This document shows positions 24,688 to 33,386 of a stretch of DNA of 64,000 nt, one piece after another (the first letter of the stretch is position 1; every line of letters starts with the position of its first letter). The notes beneath the pieces were generated by a model. It was not told the origin of the DNA. It searched no databases and worked only from the letters and a program-made list of their open reading frames with translations. The translations under genes and the position numbers were made by a program. Source of the DNA: Hydrocarboniphaga sp965279055 (GTDB lineage: Bacteria > Pseudomonadota > Gammaproteobacteria > Nevskiales > Nevskiaceae); the NCBI RefSeq assembly GCF_965279055.1, contig NZ_OZ257125.1, positions 1,860,001-1,924,000 of the forward strand. Direction: 5' to 3'.

Positions 24688-26030
24688 ATTGCGAGCCAAA
24701 TCCAGGCGAACAGCGTGTCGTTGTCGGAAGCACTACGTCCGTTGCCGTCGTAGTCAGACGACCTTCCGTTGAACTTGCTGTAGGTGGTGTATTGCAGCGC
24801 CAGGCGCAGATTCGCCCAGGGCGCCATCCACGAGCCTTCCTTGCCGAATGGAGTCCAGTCGAGCTGGTAGATCATGCCGGTCGTGCTGGGTGACCCGGAG
24901 GCGCTGTCCTCGCCATACAGCGTTGCGTCGGTATTGCCACGGGTGCCGAACGCGCCGATCGTGGCGCCGTAGGTATTGAGGTAGTAGTACGAGCCGTTGA
25001 GGTTGTATTCCGACACATGCCCCTTTGCCGAGTCCGCACCACCGGCGTCGAAGGTCCCGTTCAGCGTTCGGCTTTCGTGCGTGTATCGGGCATTGGCGGT
25101 GAAGGTGTGCTTGCGCGTACCCAGATACTGGTAGCTGCCGTCGACGCCGAAGTCCTGATACTTGTCCTCGGCCGGGTTGGCCGGATCGGGCTGCAGCTTG
25201 GTGTCGAGCCCGAAAAATCCGAGCGATGCATATTGGTGGTTGAAGGAGTGATTTACCGCCACCCGGAAATACGGCGATAGTCCATTGATGGCGATCTGGT
25301 CGTCGACCTCTACGCCCATATCGTCGCGGAATTTGCTGCCTAGCTTGTGATAGGCGCCGGCCTCTGCATATATCCAGTCGTTCCACTGAGTGTAGGCCGT
25401 CAGTCCGAGTACCTGCTGCGAAATGCCATCGCTCAGGATGGGTGTCCCGGTATATCCGGGCGTTAAATCCGAACTGGTGTAGGGGAAATTCCAGACCATG
25501 AGCGTATTGAACGGGTCCGACACCGTCGGATTGTTGTTCAAGGAAACGCCGATGATGGTGTCCTTGCCGCTGATGTCGATCGTCCTGGCATAGCGCACGT
25601 CGACCTGATCCCAGGAGCTGTGGCGATCCACATCGGAATAGGTCCATTGCATGAAGGTTCCTAGGCCTTCCGCGACACGGCCTGCGACGAATACCGACGC
25701 CTCCTGCAGGTTCTTGTTGTCGTTGCTGGAGAATCCCGGTGCCGCACCGCCTTCCTGGCCTTTGGCGGTATTGGTATAGCCGGCAATGGCCTGGGCCGAC
25801 AAAGGCACGTACCACGACGGTGACTTGCCATCGGCATAGCCTTCCATTTTGAATTTGGCGCCATGCGGGGTCAGTTGTGGACCGATGCTGCCGACATGGC
25901 AGGCCGCGCATTCCTCGCCGGTCTGGCGGGCATAGCTGGGCAGAGCGTTGGCGGGTGACGAAAACAGCGCCATCAGGTTGAAAGCCAACAACCCCAGGAG
26001 TGCAATCTTGTGCGGATAATTCTTGAACAT
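24684..26030 (-). CDS. Outer-membrane cytochrome-porin fusion (Cyc2-like layout)
   Basis: A 448-residue exported protein. A signal peptide ending near SSPANA is followed at once by PSYARQTGEECAACHVGSIG with one CxxCH haem site (C41-A-A-C-H45), then ~380 residues rich in alternating aromatic/polar strands (VAGRVAEGLGTFMQWTYSDV, GSYQYLGTRKHTFTANARYT) ending ...DTLFAWIWLAI, consistent with a beta-barrel. A single N-terminal haem fused to a ~16-strand barrel is the plan of the iron oxidase Cyc2. I see that plan but cannot confirm homology. ATG 26030 has a better-spaced GGGGA than ATG 26036. It lies between a b561-type cytochrome and a periplasmic cytochrome c. Confidence 0.8.
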   Translation of the reverse strand: MFKNYPHKIALLGLLAFNLMALFSSPANALPSYARQTGEECAACHVGSIGPQLTPHGAKFKMEGYADGKSPSWYVPLSAQAIAGYTNTAKGQEGGAAPGFSSNDNKNLQEASVFVAGRVAEGLGTFMQWTYSDVDRHSSWDQVDVRYARTIDISGKDTIIGVSLNNNPTVSDPFNTLMVWNFPYTSSDLTPGYTGTPILSDGISQQVLGLTAYTQWNDWIYAEAGAYHKLGSKFRDDMGVEVDDQIAINGLSPYFRVAVNHSFNHQYASLGFFGLDTKLQPDPANPAEDKYQDFGVDGSYQYLGTRKHTFTANARYTHESRTLNGTFDAGGADSAKGHVSEYNLNGSYYYLNTYGATIGAFGTRGNTDATLYGEDSASGSPSTTGMIYQLDWTPFGKEGSWMAPWANLRLALQYTTYSKFNGRSSDYDGNGRSASDNDTLFAWIWLAI

Positions 26031-26057
26031 GGACATCCCCTTTTGTTTCGACCGGGC

Positions 26058-26639
26058 CTAAGTCTTGTTGCCTTGATCCAGCAAGCTGCGACGCGAAGAC
26101 AGCATTCGTTTCAAAGTGGCGTCACCATGAAAGAAGTGATGCCATAGCGCGGCGCCCGAATGCAGCAGGATCACCGCCAGCAGCACGATCGCGGCATTGG
26201 TATGCGCGGACTGCAGGGTCTCGGCGAGATCGCGGTTCTTGGCCACGATTGCCGGCAACGGCAACAAACCCAGGAAGGAATCCTGCTTGCCGCTGGCCGA
26301 TGTCTGAGCCCAGCCAAGCAGCGGAATCACGACGAGTGCGCCATAAAGTACGAGATGCGAAATCATCGCGGCCGAGCGCCGCCACAGGTTCGGATCGATG
26401 GCATTGCGATGCACGACCCATGGCGATATCAGCAGGCGTAGCCAGGTCACCGCGAACACCAGCAGTCCAGCGCTTCGATGCACGCTGAGCAAGGCCGTGC
26501 GGATACCGCGATCCTCGATCAATTCACGGCTCAGCACCGCGCTTGCCGCGATCAGTACCAGCGCCACGCTCACCCAATGGATCAGCACCACCCGATACGG
26601 AAGGGCCTGGTTGATTTCGACTCGCAGGGAGGAAGGCAC
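26058..26639 (-). CDS. Cytochrome b561-family membrane protein
   Basis: A 193-residue four-helix di-haem b-type cytochrome (YRVVLIHWVSVALVLIAASA, SVHRSAGLLVFAVTWLRLLI, AAMISHLVLYGALVVIPLLG, HTNAAIVLLAVILLHSGAAL). The histidines H21, H53, SH and H in LHSGAALWHHFF are placed as in prokaryotic b561/YceJ proteins. It should move electrons between quinol and periplasmic carriers. The start appears to be GTG 26639. It lies just upstream of the cytochrome-porin gene (27 bases), giving a membrane-periplasm-outer membrane electron chain in one operon. Confidence 0.9.
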   Translation of the reverse strand: MPSSLRVEINQALPYRVVLIHWVSVALVLIAASAVLSRELIEDRGIRTALLSVHRSAGLLVFAVTWLRLLISPWVVHRNAIDPNLWRRSAAMISHLVLYGALVVIPLLGWAQTSASGKQDSFLGLLPLPAIVAKNRDLAETLQSAHTNAAIVLLAVILLHSGAALWHHFFHGDATLKRMLSSRRSLLDQGNKT

Positions 26640-26641
26640 GG

Positions 26642-26863
26642 CTAGTCGGCCTGGGTCGTTCGCGCAAGATCAAACCGGACTCCGGCGTGGCGTCCGGTAT
26701 CGGTGCTTGCGGGGTAGGGCGTCGGCGCCGCTGCGTGCGCCTTTTCATGATCAGTCGGGGCGTGGGTGGGATCGGTCTTGACTGCAAACGGTGCGGTATC
26801 CGCCTCGCGCAGCCCACACGACGGCTCTAAGCCCGGTTCGGGTTTTCTGCTGGCGCCGCGCAT
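26642..26863 (-). CDS. Small hypothetical protein, first gene of the cytochrome operon
   Basis: A 73-residue frame ending two bases before the b561 start codon. GGAGA with seven-base spacing precedes its ATG. The sequence is polar and His/Ala/Pro-rich in the middle (DPTHAPTDHEKAHAAAPTPY) with no signal peptide or known domain. Tight spacing to the next gene and the good ribosome site make it plausible, but the composition is not decisive. Confidence 0.45.
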   Translation of the reverse strand: MRGASRKPEPGLEPSCGLREADTAPFAVKTDPTHAPTDHEKAHAAAPTPYPASTDTGRHAGVRFDLARTTQAD

Positions 26864-27322
26864 GTTGTCTCCGATGTTCGGCCCATGGGGACGGGCTGGT
26901 ACACCGGGGCGCGCAACATGGGCGCCATTTCCTGTGCCTCAGGCTAACTGGCTGTATAAGATGGAGTTCGTCGGCGTTAGCCTGAAATTTCTGGGTTGCG
27001 AACTACACGCAATTTTGCGTAGCCCGCAAGCGCTGCTGACAAAATTTGCAGAGTCGCAGCTCGGCACCCGATTGGCGCCGACGGCACATCGATGCTGGCA
27101 GTGGCGATCTCGCGATAGCGGTTGCTACCGCCGGATGCTGACGAGCCGGTTGGCGGCGGTGATGGGCGCTCGATCCGGGACCGTCCGGGCCGCGAAGCGG
27201 GTTCGCTGGCGTCGGCACACGAGCCGGGATTAGCAATCAAGCGGGCGCAGCCGATCGGCTTGCTCAACGACCAGCGCGGAATCCCGGGAATCGTCGCTTA
27301 CACCTTTAGGGTGCGCCGGAGG
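26864..27322. promoter_or_regulatory. Upstream region of the cytochrome operon with paired 10-bp inverted repeats
   Basis: This 459-bp gap holds two perfect inverted 10-bp copies, TCAGGCTAAC (26939-26948) and GTTAGCCTGA (26976-26985), 27 bases apart and flanking TATAAG (26955-26960). A further dyad, ACGCAA-TT-TTGCGT, lies at 27007-27020. They are placed 75-160 bases upstream of the first gene of the minus-strand operon, where activator or repressor sites would be expected. No promoter with both boxes is convincing. I see no gene in the rest. Confidence 0.55.
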
Positions 27323-28033
27323 CTAGGAATGCAGTACCCGATTCGCGGCGATGAAGTATCCCGCGATCTGATACCCGAACAGCACGAAGCCGGCGCTCAT
27401 GATGATCACGTTGACCGCATAGGCACCGTGCTGGAAAGAGCGGCTACGGCGCCAAAGCTGGAATGCCAGCAGAATGAACGTCAGCGCGAGGATCTGGCCG
27501 AGTTCGACGCCGACGTTGAAAGACACGATGTTGCCGAGCAGTCCGTCGCGAGACAGCTCGAGCTCCTGCAGCTTGGTCGACAGGCCGAAGCCGTGCGCGA
27601 AGCCGAACAGCAGCACCGCCACGCGACTGTTGATGTTCAGCCCCATGCGCTTGAATGCGCCGATGTTCTCCAGCGCCTTGTAGACCACCGACAGACCAAT
27701 GATGGCGTCCACGAGGTAGGCATTGGCGTGCACCCCGCCGAGCACGCCCAGCAGCAGCGTCGTGCTGTGACCGATGGCGAATAGCGTGGCATAGGTGGCC
27801 ACGTCCCTGAGCCGGTGCAGAAAGAACATGACACCTGCCAGAAACAGCAGGTGATCGTAGCCCGTGACCATGTGCTTGGCGCCGAGGTACATCAGCGGAA
27901 ACACGTGTACGCCGCGGAGGCTTTGCAGGTAGCTGGCGTCTCCCTGGGCCACGCCGTGAGCCAGGGCCAGGCCCGGAACCGCCAGCGATATCGCGGCGAG
28001 GGCGCTGACGCCGCGGGCCATTCGCGGGCTCAC
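27323..28033 (-). CDS. HupE/UreJ-family metal permease
   Basis: A 236-residue HupE/UreJ-type inner-membrane protein of about seven helices. A signal-like first helix ends ...ALAHGVAQG. The family core HVFPLMYLGAKHMVTGYDHL carries the conserved H-x-x-x-G-x-D-H motif, followed by IGHSTTLLLG, then LFGFAHGFGLSTKLQE and FNVGVELGQI. Members are implicated in Ni, Co or Cu uptake. The start is GTG 28033, overlapping the TGA of the gene upstream (GTGA), with GGGAGG before it. A second, larger HupE gene occurs at 36075 on the other strand of this locus. Confidence 0.9.
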   Translation of the reverse strand: MSPRMARGVSALAAISLAVPGLALAHGVAQGDASYLQSLRGVHVFPLMYLGAKHMVTGYDHLLFLAGVMFFLHRLRDVATYATLFAIGHSTTLLLGVLGGVHANAYLVDAIIGLSVVYKALENIGAFKRMGLNINSRVAVLLFGFAHGFGLSTKLQELELSRDGLLGNIVSFNVGVELGQILALTFILLAFQLWRRSRSFQHGAYAVNVIIMSAGFVLFGYQIAGYFIAANRVLHS

Positions 28034-28668
28034 CTGATCCTCCCGTAATCCTTGATCTCCTTGTAGTAGCCGGTAACGGTCAGCTCGATCGTCACGTCAC
28101 GATCCGAGATGTTGACCCAGTACCAGCCGTGCTCGCCACTGAAGGGGGCGACCAGAGAACCGTTGCCCGCATGTCCGGACATCTGCTCTTCGTAGCGCAC
28201 GAACGAGTCGCCGGCATCGGGCTCGTGGCCGTGATAGTCGGTGTAGATGTCGGCATCGGACTTCCAGGAAAACAGGATGACCTGCGCCGCATCGAGCACC
28301 GCCTTGATTTCCGTCTCGCCGCCGACCGGCAGCTTGATCTGCATCGTGCGGGTCTGCGGCGGCTCGGGCTTGATCTGTGAGACCGCGGGGTTGGGCAGGG
28401 GCAGGGGCTGATCGCTCGCCGCAACCGGCGCCTGTCGATAGTGGTCGTTGCCGCCGATGACGTCCTGCATCACCAGCGGGCGCGACGGATTGCTCATCGC
28501 CGTCAGCCCCATCTTCTTGCCCAGGCCAGTGGCATCGACGCCGTACTGCGCCGGCAATACGAACAGCAGCAGCACCAGCGCCGCCACGGCCACTGCGATC
28601 GCGATGCTGGCCAGAAGCCTGCGCGCAGACGGCGGCGCGGTCTCGAACGGAGAAGCAGGATGGTTCAT
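28030..28668 (-). CDS. Single-pass membrane protein with periplasmic domain, unknown family
   Basis: A 212-residue protein with one N-terminal anchor (SIAIAVAVAALVLLLFVLPA) and a periplasmic domain (~residues 105-205: MQIKLPVGGETEIKAVLDAA, FSWKSDADIYTDYHGHEPDA, EHGWYWVNISDRDVTIELTV) that looks like a beta-sandwich. His/Asp-rich DYHGHEPD could bind metal. It is coupled by a four-base overlap to the HupE gene, so it probably serves metal uptake with it. I do not recognise a named family with confidence. Confidence 0.78.
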   Translation of the reverse strand: MNHPASPFETAPPSARRLLASIAIAVAVAALVLLLFVLPAQYGVDATGLGKKMGLTAMSNPSRPLVMQDVIGGNDHYRQAPVAASDQPLPLPNPAVSQIKPEPPQTRTMQIKLPVGGETEIKAVLDAAQVILFSWKSDADIYTDYHGHEPDAGDSFVRYEEQMSGHAGNGSLVAPFSGEHGWYWVNISDRDVTIELTVTGYYKEIKDYGRIR

Positions 28669-28887
28669 GGCAGTTTTTTTCCTCGTTGCATCTGAGTGCC
28701 GGGAACAAGGGCGAATCGGCGTGCGCGAGCGGCATTACGCAGTTTCCGCGGGTCAAGCGAAAACCTGAGCCGATCGATGCACAAGATCGGGATCCTTGGC
28801 TCCCGTCACAAAAACATGCGCATGCGCGCGAGCGAAATTCACGATTCCGGCGGCGTCGATGATAAAGCAGATGTGCAGCCGTATCGC

Positions 28888-28980
28888 GTTATTTACCCGA
28901 TTAACACGCTGCTTAACGTTTCCGAACACTGGCTCGATACGTTGCCGGAATCGGTAACGTGGCTGGGTACCGTAAATAAC
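28888..28980. promoter_or_regulatory. AT-rich promoter region with repeated TTAAC elements (region A)
   Basis: Within the 493-bp divergent gap 28669-29161, an AT-rich patch has TTAAC at 28901 and again at 28913 (12 bases apart), GGTAAC at 28953 and ACCGTAAAT at 28969. It also has an inverted pair GTTATTTAC (28888-28896) / GTAAATAAC (28972-28980). The same elements in the same order occur upstream of the plus-strand operon at 33220-33284. This suggests one regulator for the HupE pair, the TonB receptor and the downstream operon. No gene is evident in the gap. Confidence 0.5.
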
Positions 28981-29161
28981 CTGACCCGCTGAAAATTTTT
29001 AGGGATAGTCCCGTCGCCGCGCGATAGTCGCCGGTGTTGTGCACGAGAGAGATGAAGCGATTGCACGCAAGGGCCCGGTCTTCGCCTGGCCCTGGTTTCG
29101 CGGTCGCCAACGACGGTCACCGAAGCTCGACCATCCCCATAAATAATTAAGAAGAACGCAC

Positions 29162-31369
29162 ATGAACCGATTCAGTCGATTGTTTGCCAGCTTGCTGCTG
29201 ATGAGCAGCGCCTCTGCACTAGCCCAGGCCATCGCCGCCAATGACACGCAGGCCACGCAGCTCGACGCGATCATGGTCACCGGCACCAGGCAAGCGAGCG
29301 ATAGTCTGGCCCTGGACGAGGTCAACGAAACCGGCTCGCGCCTCGGCCTCGAATTGCGCGAGCTGCCGGCCAGCGTCTCCGTCGTCACGCAGGAGACCAT
29401 GCAGCTTGCCGGGGCGCGCACCGCCCTGGAGGCGATCGAATCCGCGGTCGGCATGACCGGCGGCATCGGCTCGGGTTCGATTCCCAGTTACGTCACGCGG
29501 GGCTTCACCGGCAACGACATCACCGTGATGCGCGATGGCATCCGCCAGAACACCTCGTCGCAGTCGTCGCGGCCGCTCGACAGTTTCCTTTTCGATCGCA
29601 TCGAGGTGCTCAAGGGGCCGGCTTCGCTGATGTACGGCGAAGGCGCGGTCGGCGGCGCGGTGAATTACGTGTCGAAGCAGGCCAGCGACAGGTTCGGTGG
29701 CGAGGCGCGTTTCAGCGCCGGTGCCTGGGACAACTATGGCCTTGCGGTCGGCGCCGGAGGGCCCACGTCGATCGACAAGCTCACGTTCCGTGCCGATGTC
29801 TCGCGGCGGCACGAGGGCGGCTACGTCGATCGCAGCGGTGCCCAGTACGACGCCGTCGGTGGTGAACTGCGCTGGCAGGCGACGCCGGATACCGACTTCC
29901 GGCTGTCGTCCACGATTCTCGAAGACGATTCCGACAGCTACTACGGCACGCCCGTGGTCTACGACGCGGTGATCGACCAGAACGGTGAGCAGGCGGTGCG
30001 CCGCGCCAATACCGCGACCGATACGCTCGTCAACGCGCGCATTGCGCCGGGCACGCGCCGGCTCAACTACAACAACTTCGACAACTTCGCCATCGGCCGC
30101 AACAGTTTCACGCGACTGATCACGGAGTCGAGGCTGTCGCCGGCCTGGAGCCTGCGCAACGAAACCTATGCCGCGACCCAGCGGCTCGACTGGCGCAATA
30201 CCGAAAGCACGGTCTGGAACCCGAGCACGCAGATGGTGGATCGCGCAAGCTTCCTGCTGATCTATCGCAATGACCTGCAGCTCGGCAATCGCACCGACCT
30301 GCGCTGGTACGGCCGCCTGTTCGGCCGCGCCAACCGGTTTCTGATCGGCGCCCTGTACGACGACAATGACCAGGATCGCAACAGCGGCCAGCCGAATGTG
30401 CCGGCGTCGCCGACGCCGGCCAGCGTGACGCTGACCGACTTCAATCCCGGCTATGGGCCGCAGGTGCGTTCGGCCAAGACGGTCAACGTGGTCACGCGCA
30501 CGACCGCGGTATACGTCGAAGACGTGATCGACCTCGTGCGCGATTTCAAGCTGATCGGCGGCCTGCGCTACGACGCGATCGACGTCGATCGCAAGTCCTA
30601 CATCGGCGCCGCGCCCTATTCGAAGACCTACGAGCCGCTGACCGGCCGTATCGGCGCGGTCTACACGCTGCTGCCGCAGGTCAACGTCTACGCGAGCTAC
30701 AGCTACGCCGCGCAGCCGGTCTCGCAGCTGGTGAGCCTGACCGCTGCGCAGGACGAATTCAGTTTGCAGAAGGGGCGGCAGATCGAAGCCGGCCTGAAGG
30801 CCAGCCTGTTCGGCGGCCGCAGCGACATGACGCTGGCGCTGTTCGACATCGAGAAGAAGGACCTGCTGACCTCGGAGCTGGTCGACGGCGTTCGCATCAA
30901 TTCGCAGATCGGCGCGCAGGTGTCGCAGGGTGCGGAGTTCGAACTGGCGATGCGTCCGGCAACCGGCTGGAGCGTGGATACCCAGGTGGCCTGGACCTGG
31001 ACCGCGGAGTTCAAGGACTTCAACGAGAATCTTGGCACCGGCGTGGTTTCGCGCGACGGCAACACGCCGCCCAATGTGCCGAAAATCGTCGCGGGTCTGT
31101 CGATCATGCGCGAGTGGGACGTCTGGCGGGCACGCGCCTCCGTACGGCACGTCGGCGAGCGCGAGGCCAACAACAACAACGGCATCCAGCTCGATGCCTA
31201 CACGACCGTGGAGGCGAGCCTGACGCGCCGCTGGAACAAGATCAGTGCCACGCTGCGTGGCCGCAATCTCACCGACGAAGACTACGTGCTGTCGGCGGCG
31301 GGCGGCGGCCTGATGCAGCGTTTTGCCGATCCGCGCAGTGCCGAGCTGGGCGTCGAGTACGAGTTCTAA
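29162..31369 (+). CDS. TonB-dependent siderophore/metallophore receptor
   Basis: A 735-residue outer-membrane receptor. The signal peptide ends near ALAQA. The plug domain (LRELPASVSVVTQETMQLAG, SYVTRGFTGNDITVMRDGIR, DRIEVLKGPASLMYGEGAVG, GAVNYVSK) is of the FhuA/FpvA siderophore type, with no extra N-terminal signalling domain. The 22-strand barrel ends LGVEYEF with a terminal aromatic for outer-membrane insertion. It should import a ferric or other metal chelate with TonB energy. It is followed after 16 bases by a PepSY membrane protein, a typical inner-membrane chelate reductase partner. Confidence 0.93.
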   Translation: MNRFSRLFASLLLMSSASALAQAIAANDTQATQLDAIMVTGTRQASDSLALDEVNETGSRLGLELRELPASVSVVTQETMQLAGARTALEAIESAVGMTGGIGSGSIPSYVTRGFTGNDITVMRDGIRQNTSSQSSRPLDSFLFDRIEVLKGPASLMYGEGAVGGAVNYVSKQASDRFGGEARFSAGAWDNYGLAVGAGGPTSIDKLTFRADVSRRHEGGYVDRSGAQYDAVGGELRWQATPDTDFRLSSTILEDDSDSYYGTPVVYDAVIDQNGEQAVRRANTATDTLVNARIAPGTRRLNYNNFDNFAIGRNSFTRLITESRLSPAWSLRNETYAATQRLDWRNTESTVWNPSTQMVDRASFLLIYRNDLQLGNRTDLRWYGRLFGRANRFLIGALYDDNDQDRNSGQPNVPASPTPASVTLTDFNPGYGPQVRSAKTVNVVTRTTAVYVEDVIDLVRDFKLIGGLRYDAIDVDRKSYIGAAPYSKTYEPLTGRIGAVYTLLPQVNVYASYSYAAQPVSQLVSLTAAQDEFSLQKGRQIEAGLKASLFGGRSDMTLALFDIEKKDLLTSELVDGVRINSQIGAQVSQGAEFELAMRPATGWSVDTQVAWTWTAEFKDFNENLGTGVVSRDGNTPPNVPKIVAGLSIMREWDVWRARASVRHVGEREANNNNGIQLDAYTTVEASLTRRWNKISATLRGRNLTDEDYVLSAAGGGLMQRFADPRSAELGVEYEF

Positions 31370-31385
31370 GGCTCGGAGCTCAGGC

Positions 31386-32972
31386 ATGAAATGGAAACGC
31401 CCGCTGTTCATCGCGCATCGCTGGGCCGGCATCGTGCTCTGCGCGTTCTTCGTGCTGTGGTTCGTCAGCGGCATTTTCATGATGTATGTCGAGTTCCCGC
31501 AGCTGACGCGCGGTGAGCGGCTTGCCGCCTTGCCGGCGCTGGATTTCTCGACGGCCAGGCTCTCGCCCGCGCAGGCCCTGGCGACGCTGCGCGCCGGCGA
31601 CTTCGGCACCGTCGGCACCCCGTCGCGCAATCTGGCGAACGAGGTCGCGAACCCGGCAGCCGCGGTGGGCGAGGTCGGCGGTATCCGTCTGGCGATGCTG
31701 CTGGGCAGGCCGCAGTACATCGTGCAGCCACGCGGCTCCGCGCAACCGCGCGCGGTGTTCGCCGACGACGGCAGACTGCTGCCGACGGTCGATGCGGATA
31801 CGGCGCTGAAGATCGCCGGTGATTTTGCCCGACGCGCGTTTGCGGGCAGGGCCGTGTCGCCGCAGCTCGTCGAGACCGTGCAGACCGATCAGTGGAGTGT
31901 GTCGAGCGGGCTCAACGCGCATCGTCCCTTGCATCGGATCGCACTCGACGACGCTGACGGCACCGAGCTCTACGTGTCCTCCAGCACCGGCGAAGTGGTG
32001 CGCGACAGCCGGCGCCAGGAGCGCCTCCTGAATTATGCGGCCGCAGTTACCCACTGGCTGTATCCGACCGTGATCCGTCGCTATCCCGAAGCCTGGGCCT
32101 GGATGGTCGACATCCTGTCGGGAGCCGGTGCGGCGCTGGCCGTGAGCGGCATCTGGATCGGCCTGCTGCGCTGGAAACGCCGGCCCAAGCCGGGCAAGTC
32201 GTCGATCCCTTATCGCGGCCTGATGCGCTGGCATCACATCACCGGCCTGGCGTTTGGCCTGTTCGCGCTGACCTGGGTGTTCAGCGGCCTGCTGTCGATG
32301 AATCCCGGCAAGATCAATCCGCCGCGTTCACCAACGGCGGCGCAAAGGCTGGTGTACAGCGGCAAGGCGCTGACACCGGGAGATTTCGCGGTTCCCAGCT
32401 TCGTCGGCGTCGATGCGATCGAGGCGGAGCTGATGCACTACGACAGCCGGCCGTACTACCTCGTCACACTGCGCGACGGCCGCACGCAGTTGCGGCCCGC
32501 GGATGGCGGAGCCGGTCCGCCGGCTGCCACTGCCGAAGCGATGCTGATGCGCGCGGCGCAATTGATGCCTCACGCCCATTTATCGAGCGCACGCGTGATG
32601 GAGCGCTACGACGATTACTACTTCGCGCGGCATCCCGAGAACGCAAGCAAACCCTTGCCGGTGATCCGCGTCGAGTTCGACGACGCCGAACACACCTGGT
32701 TTCACCTGAATCCCGCGAGCGGCCAGATCATCGAACGCAGTACCCGCGTCAACCGGGTGTATCGCTGGCTCTACAACGGCCTGCATTCCTTCGACCTGCT
32801 GTGGCTGTGGGAACGCCGGCCGCTGTGGGATATCGTCGTGATCACGTTTTCCTTAGGCGGAATCGCGTTGTCGCTGATCGGGTTCGTGGCCGGCGTGAAG
32901 CGCTTGCGCATCGATCTGGGCCTGGCGCCGCGCAGCCGGTATCGCCATTCCTTCGATCCCAGGCGCGGCTAG
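31386..32972 (+). CDS. PepSY-associated membrane protein (siderophore-reductase type)
   Basis: A 528-residue inner-membrane protein starting MKWKRPLFIAHRWAGIVLCA, the standard PepSY-TM opening. Further helices are VDILSGAGAALAVSGIWIGL, ITGLAFGLFALTWVFSGLLS and VITFSLGGIALSLIGFVAGV, with two periplasmic PepSY-like domains between them. Conserved histidines in HRWAG, VTHWLYP, MRWHHITG and LHSFDLLW could bind two haems. Such proteins (FoxB/PiuB type) reduce imported ferric chelates to release metal. It is in an operon with the TonB receptor just upstream. Confidence 0.9.
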   Translation: MKWKRPLFIAHRWAGIVLCAFFVLWFVSGIFMMYVEFPQLTRGERLAALPALDFSTARLSPAQALATLRAGDFGTVGTPSRNLANEVANPAAAVGEVGGIRLAMLLGRPQYIVQPRGSAQPRAVFADDGRLLPTVDADTALKIAGDFARRAFAGRAVSPQLVETVQTDQWSVSSGLNAHRPLHRIALDDADGTELYVSSSTGEVVRDSRRQERLLNYAAAVTHWLYPTVIRRYPEAWAWMVDILSGAGAALAVSGIWIGLLRWKRRPKPGKSSIPYRGLMRWHHITGLAFGLFALTWVFSGLLSMNPGKINPPRSPTAAQRLVYSGKALTPGDFAVPSFVGVDAIEAELMHYDSRPYYLVTLRDGRTQLRPADGGAGPPAATAEAMLMRAAQLMPHAHLSSARVMERYDDYYFARHPENASKPLPVIRVEFDDAEHTWFHLNPASGQIIERSTRVNRVYRWLYNGLHSFDLLWLWERRPLWDIVVITFSLGGIALSLIGFVAGVKRLRIDLGLAPRSRYRHSFDPRRG

Positions 32973-32978
32973 CCGGCG

Positions 32979-33000
32979 ACCGGCATCCACGCCGGTGTTT
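32979..33000 (+). terminator. Short hairpin after the PepSY gene
   Basis: ACCGGC (32979-32984) pairs with GCCGGT (32991-32996) around a six-base loop, followed by GTTT. It is a weak but well-placed terminator candidate. Confidence 0.4.
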
Positions 33001-33219
33001 CCTCCTGACGACCAGTCGACTGCTTGCCGCTCTTATCGACGCAGGGGATGCGATCGATTTTGTCGTCCGGCGCGGCGGTATGGTTTTTTTTCCAGCCGAT
33101 AACGATGCCGTAACCCGGCCGGTGTTCTGGCGTGGCACGTTCGGATGAATCCAGCTGGCGCTGGTGCGCGACACGGTTGTTCCGCTGGGAAAATCATTAC
33201 ATTTCTTTGCACCCACGCG

Positions 33220-33284
33220 TTAACAACGGCGTTAACAGGCGGTAACTTCGGCGCAGAAAAGGGGCAGCGTAAAGAACCGTAAAT
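33220..33284. promoter_or_regulatory. Promoter region with GTTAAC repeats (region B)
   Basis: The 414-bp gap 32973-33386 precedes the five-gene membrane/cytochrome/HupE block. TTAAC occurs at 33220 and 33232 (12 bases apart, each within CGTTAAC), then GGTAAC at 33241 and ACCGTAAAT at 33276, repeating the element order of region A at 28901-28977. The start codon follows about 100 bases later. I see no gene in the rest of the gap. Confidence 0.5.
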
Positions 33285-33386
33285 TACGTTTCGACCCCGT
33301 ATTGCGGTGGCTAGTCTGCAGTCCGGATCCAGAGCGCGAGGAGCGCTATCGCGATCCGCATCGCTCACTAAAATACCGAGGACACC

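Noticed and set aside
28696..28992. 98-codon frame in the gap before the TonB receptor
   Set aside because: It runs through the AT-rich regulatory patch, has no ribosome site and resembles no protein.
29219..31720. 834-codon open frame opposite the TonB receptor
   Set aside because: Antisense shadow of a GC-rich gene; no domain, signal or ribosome site, and the plus strand has full plug and barrel motifs.
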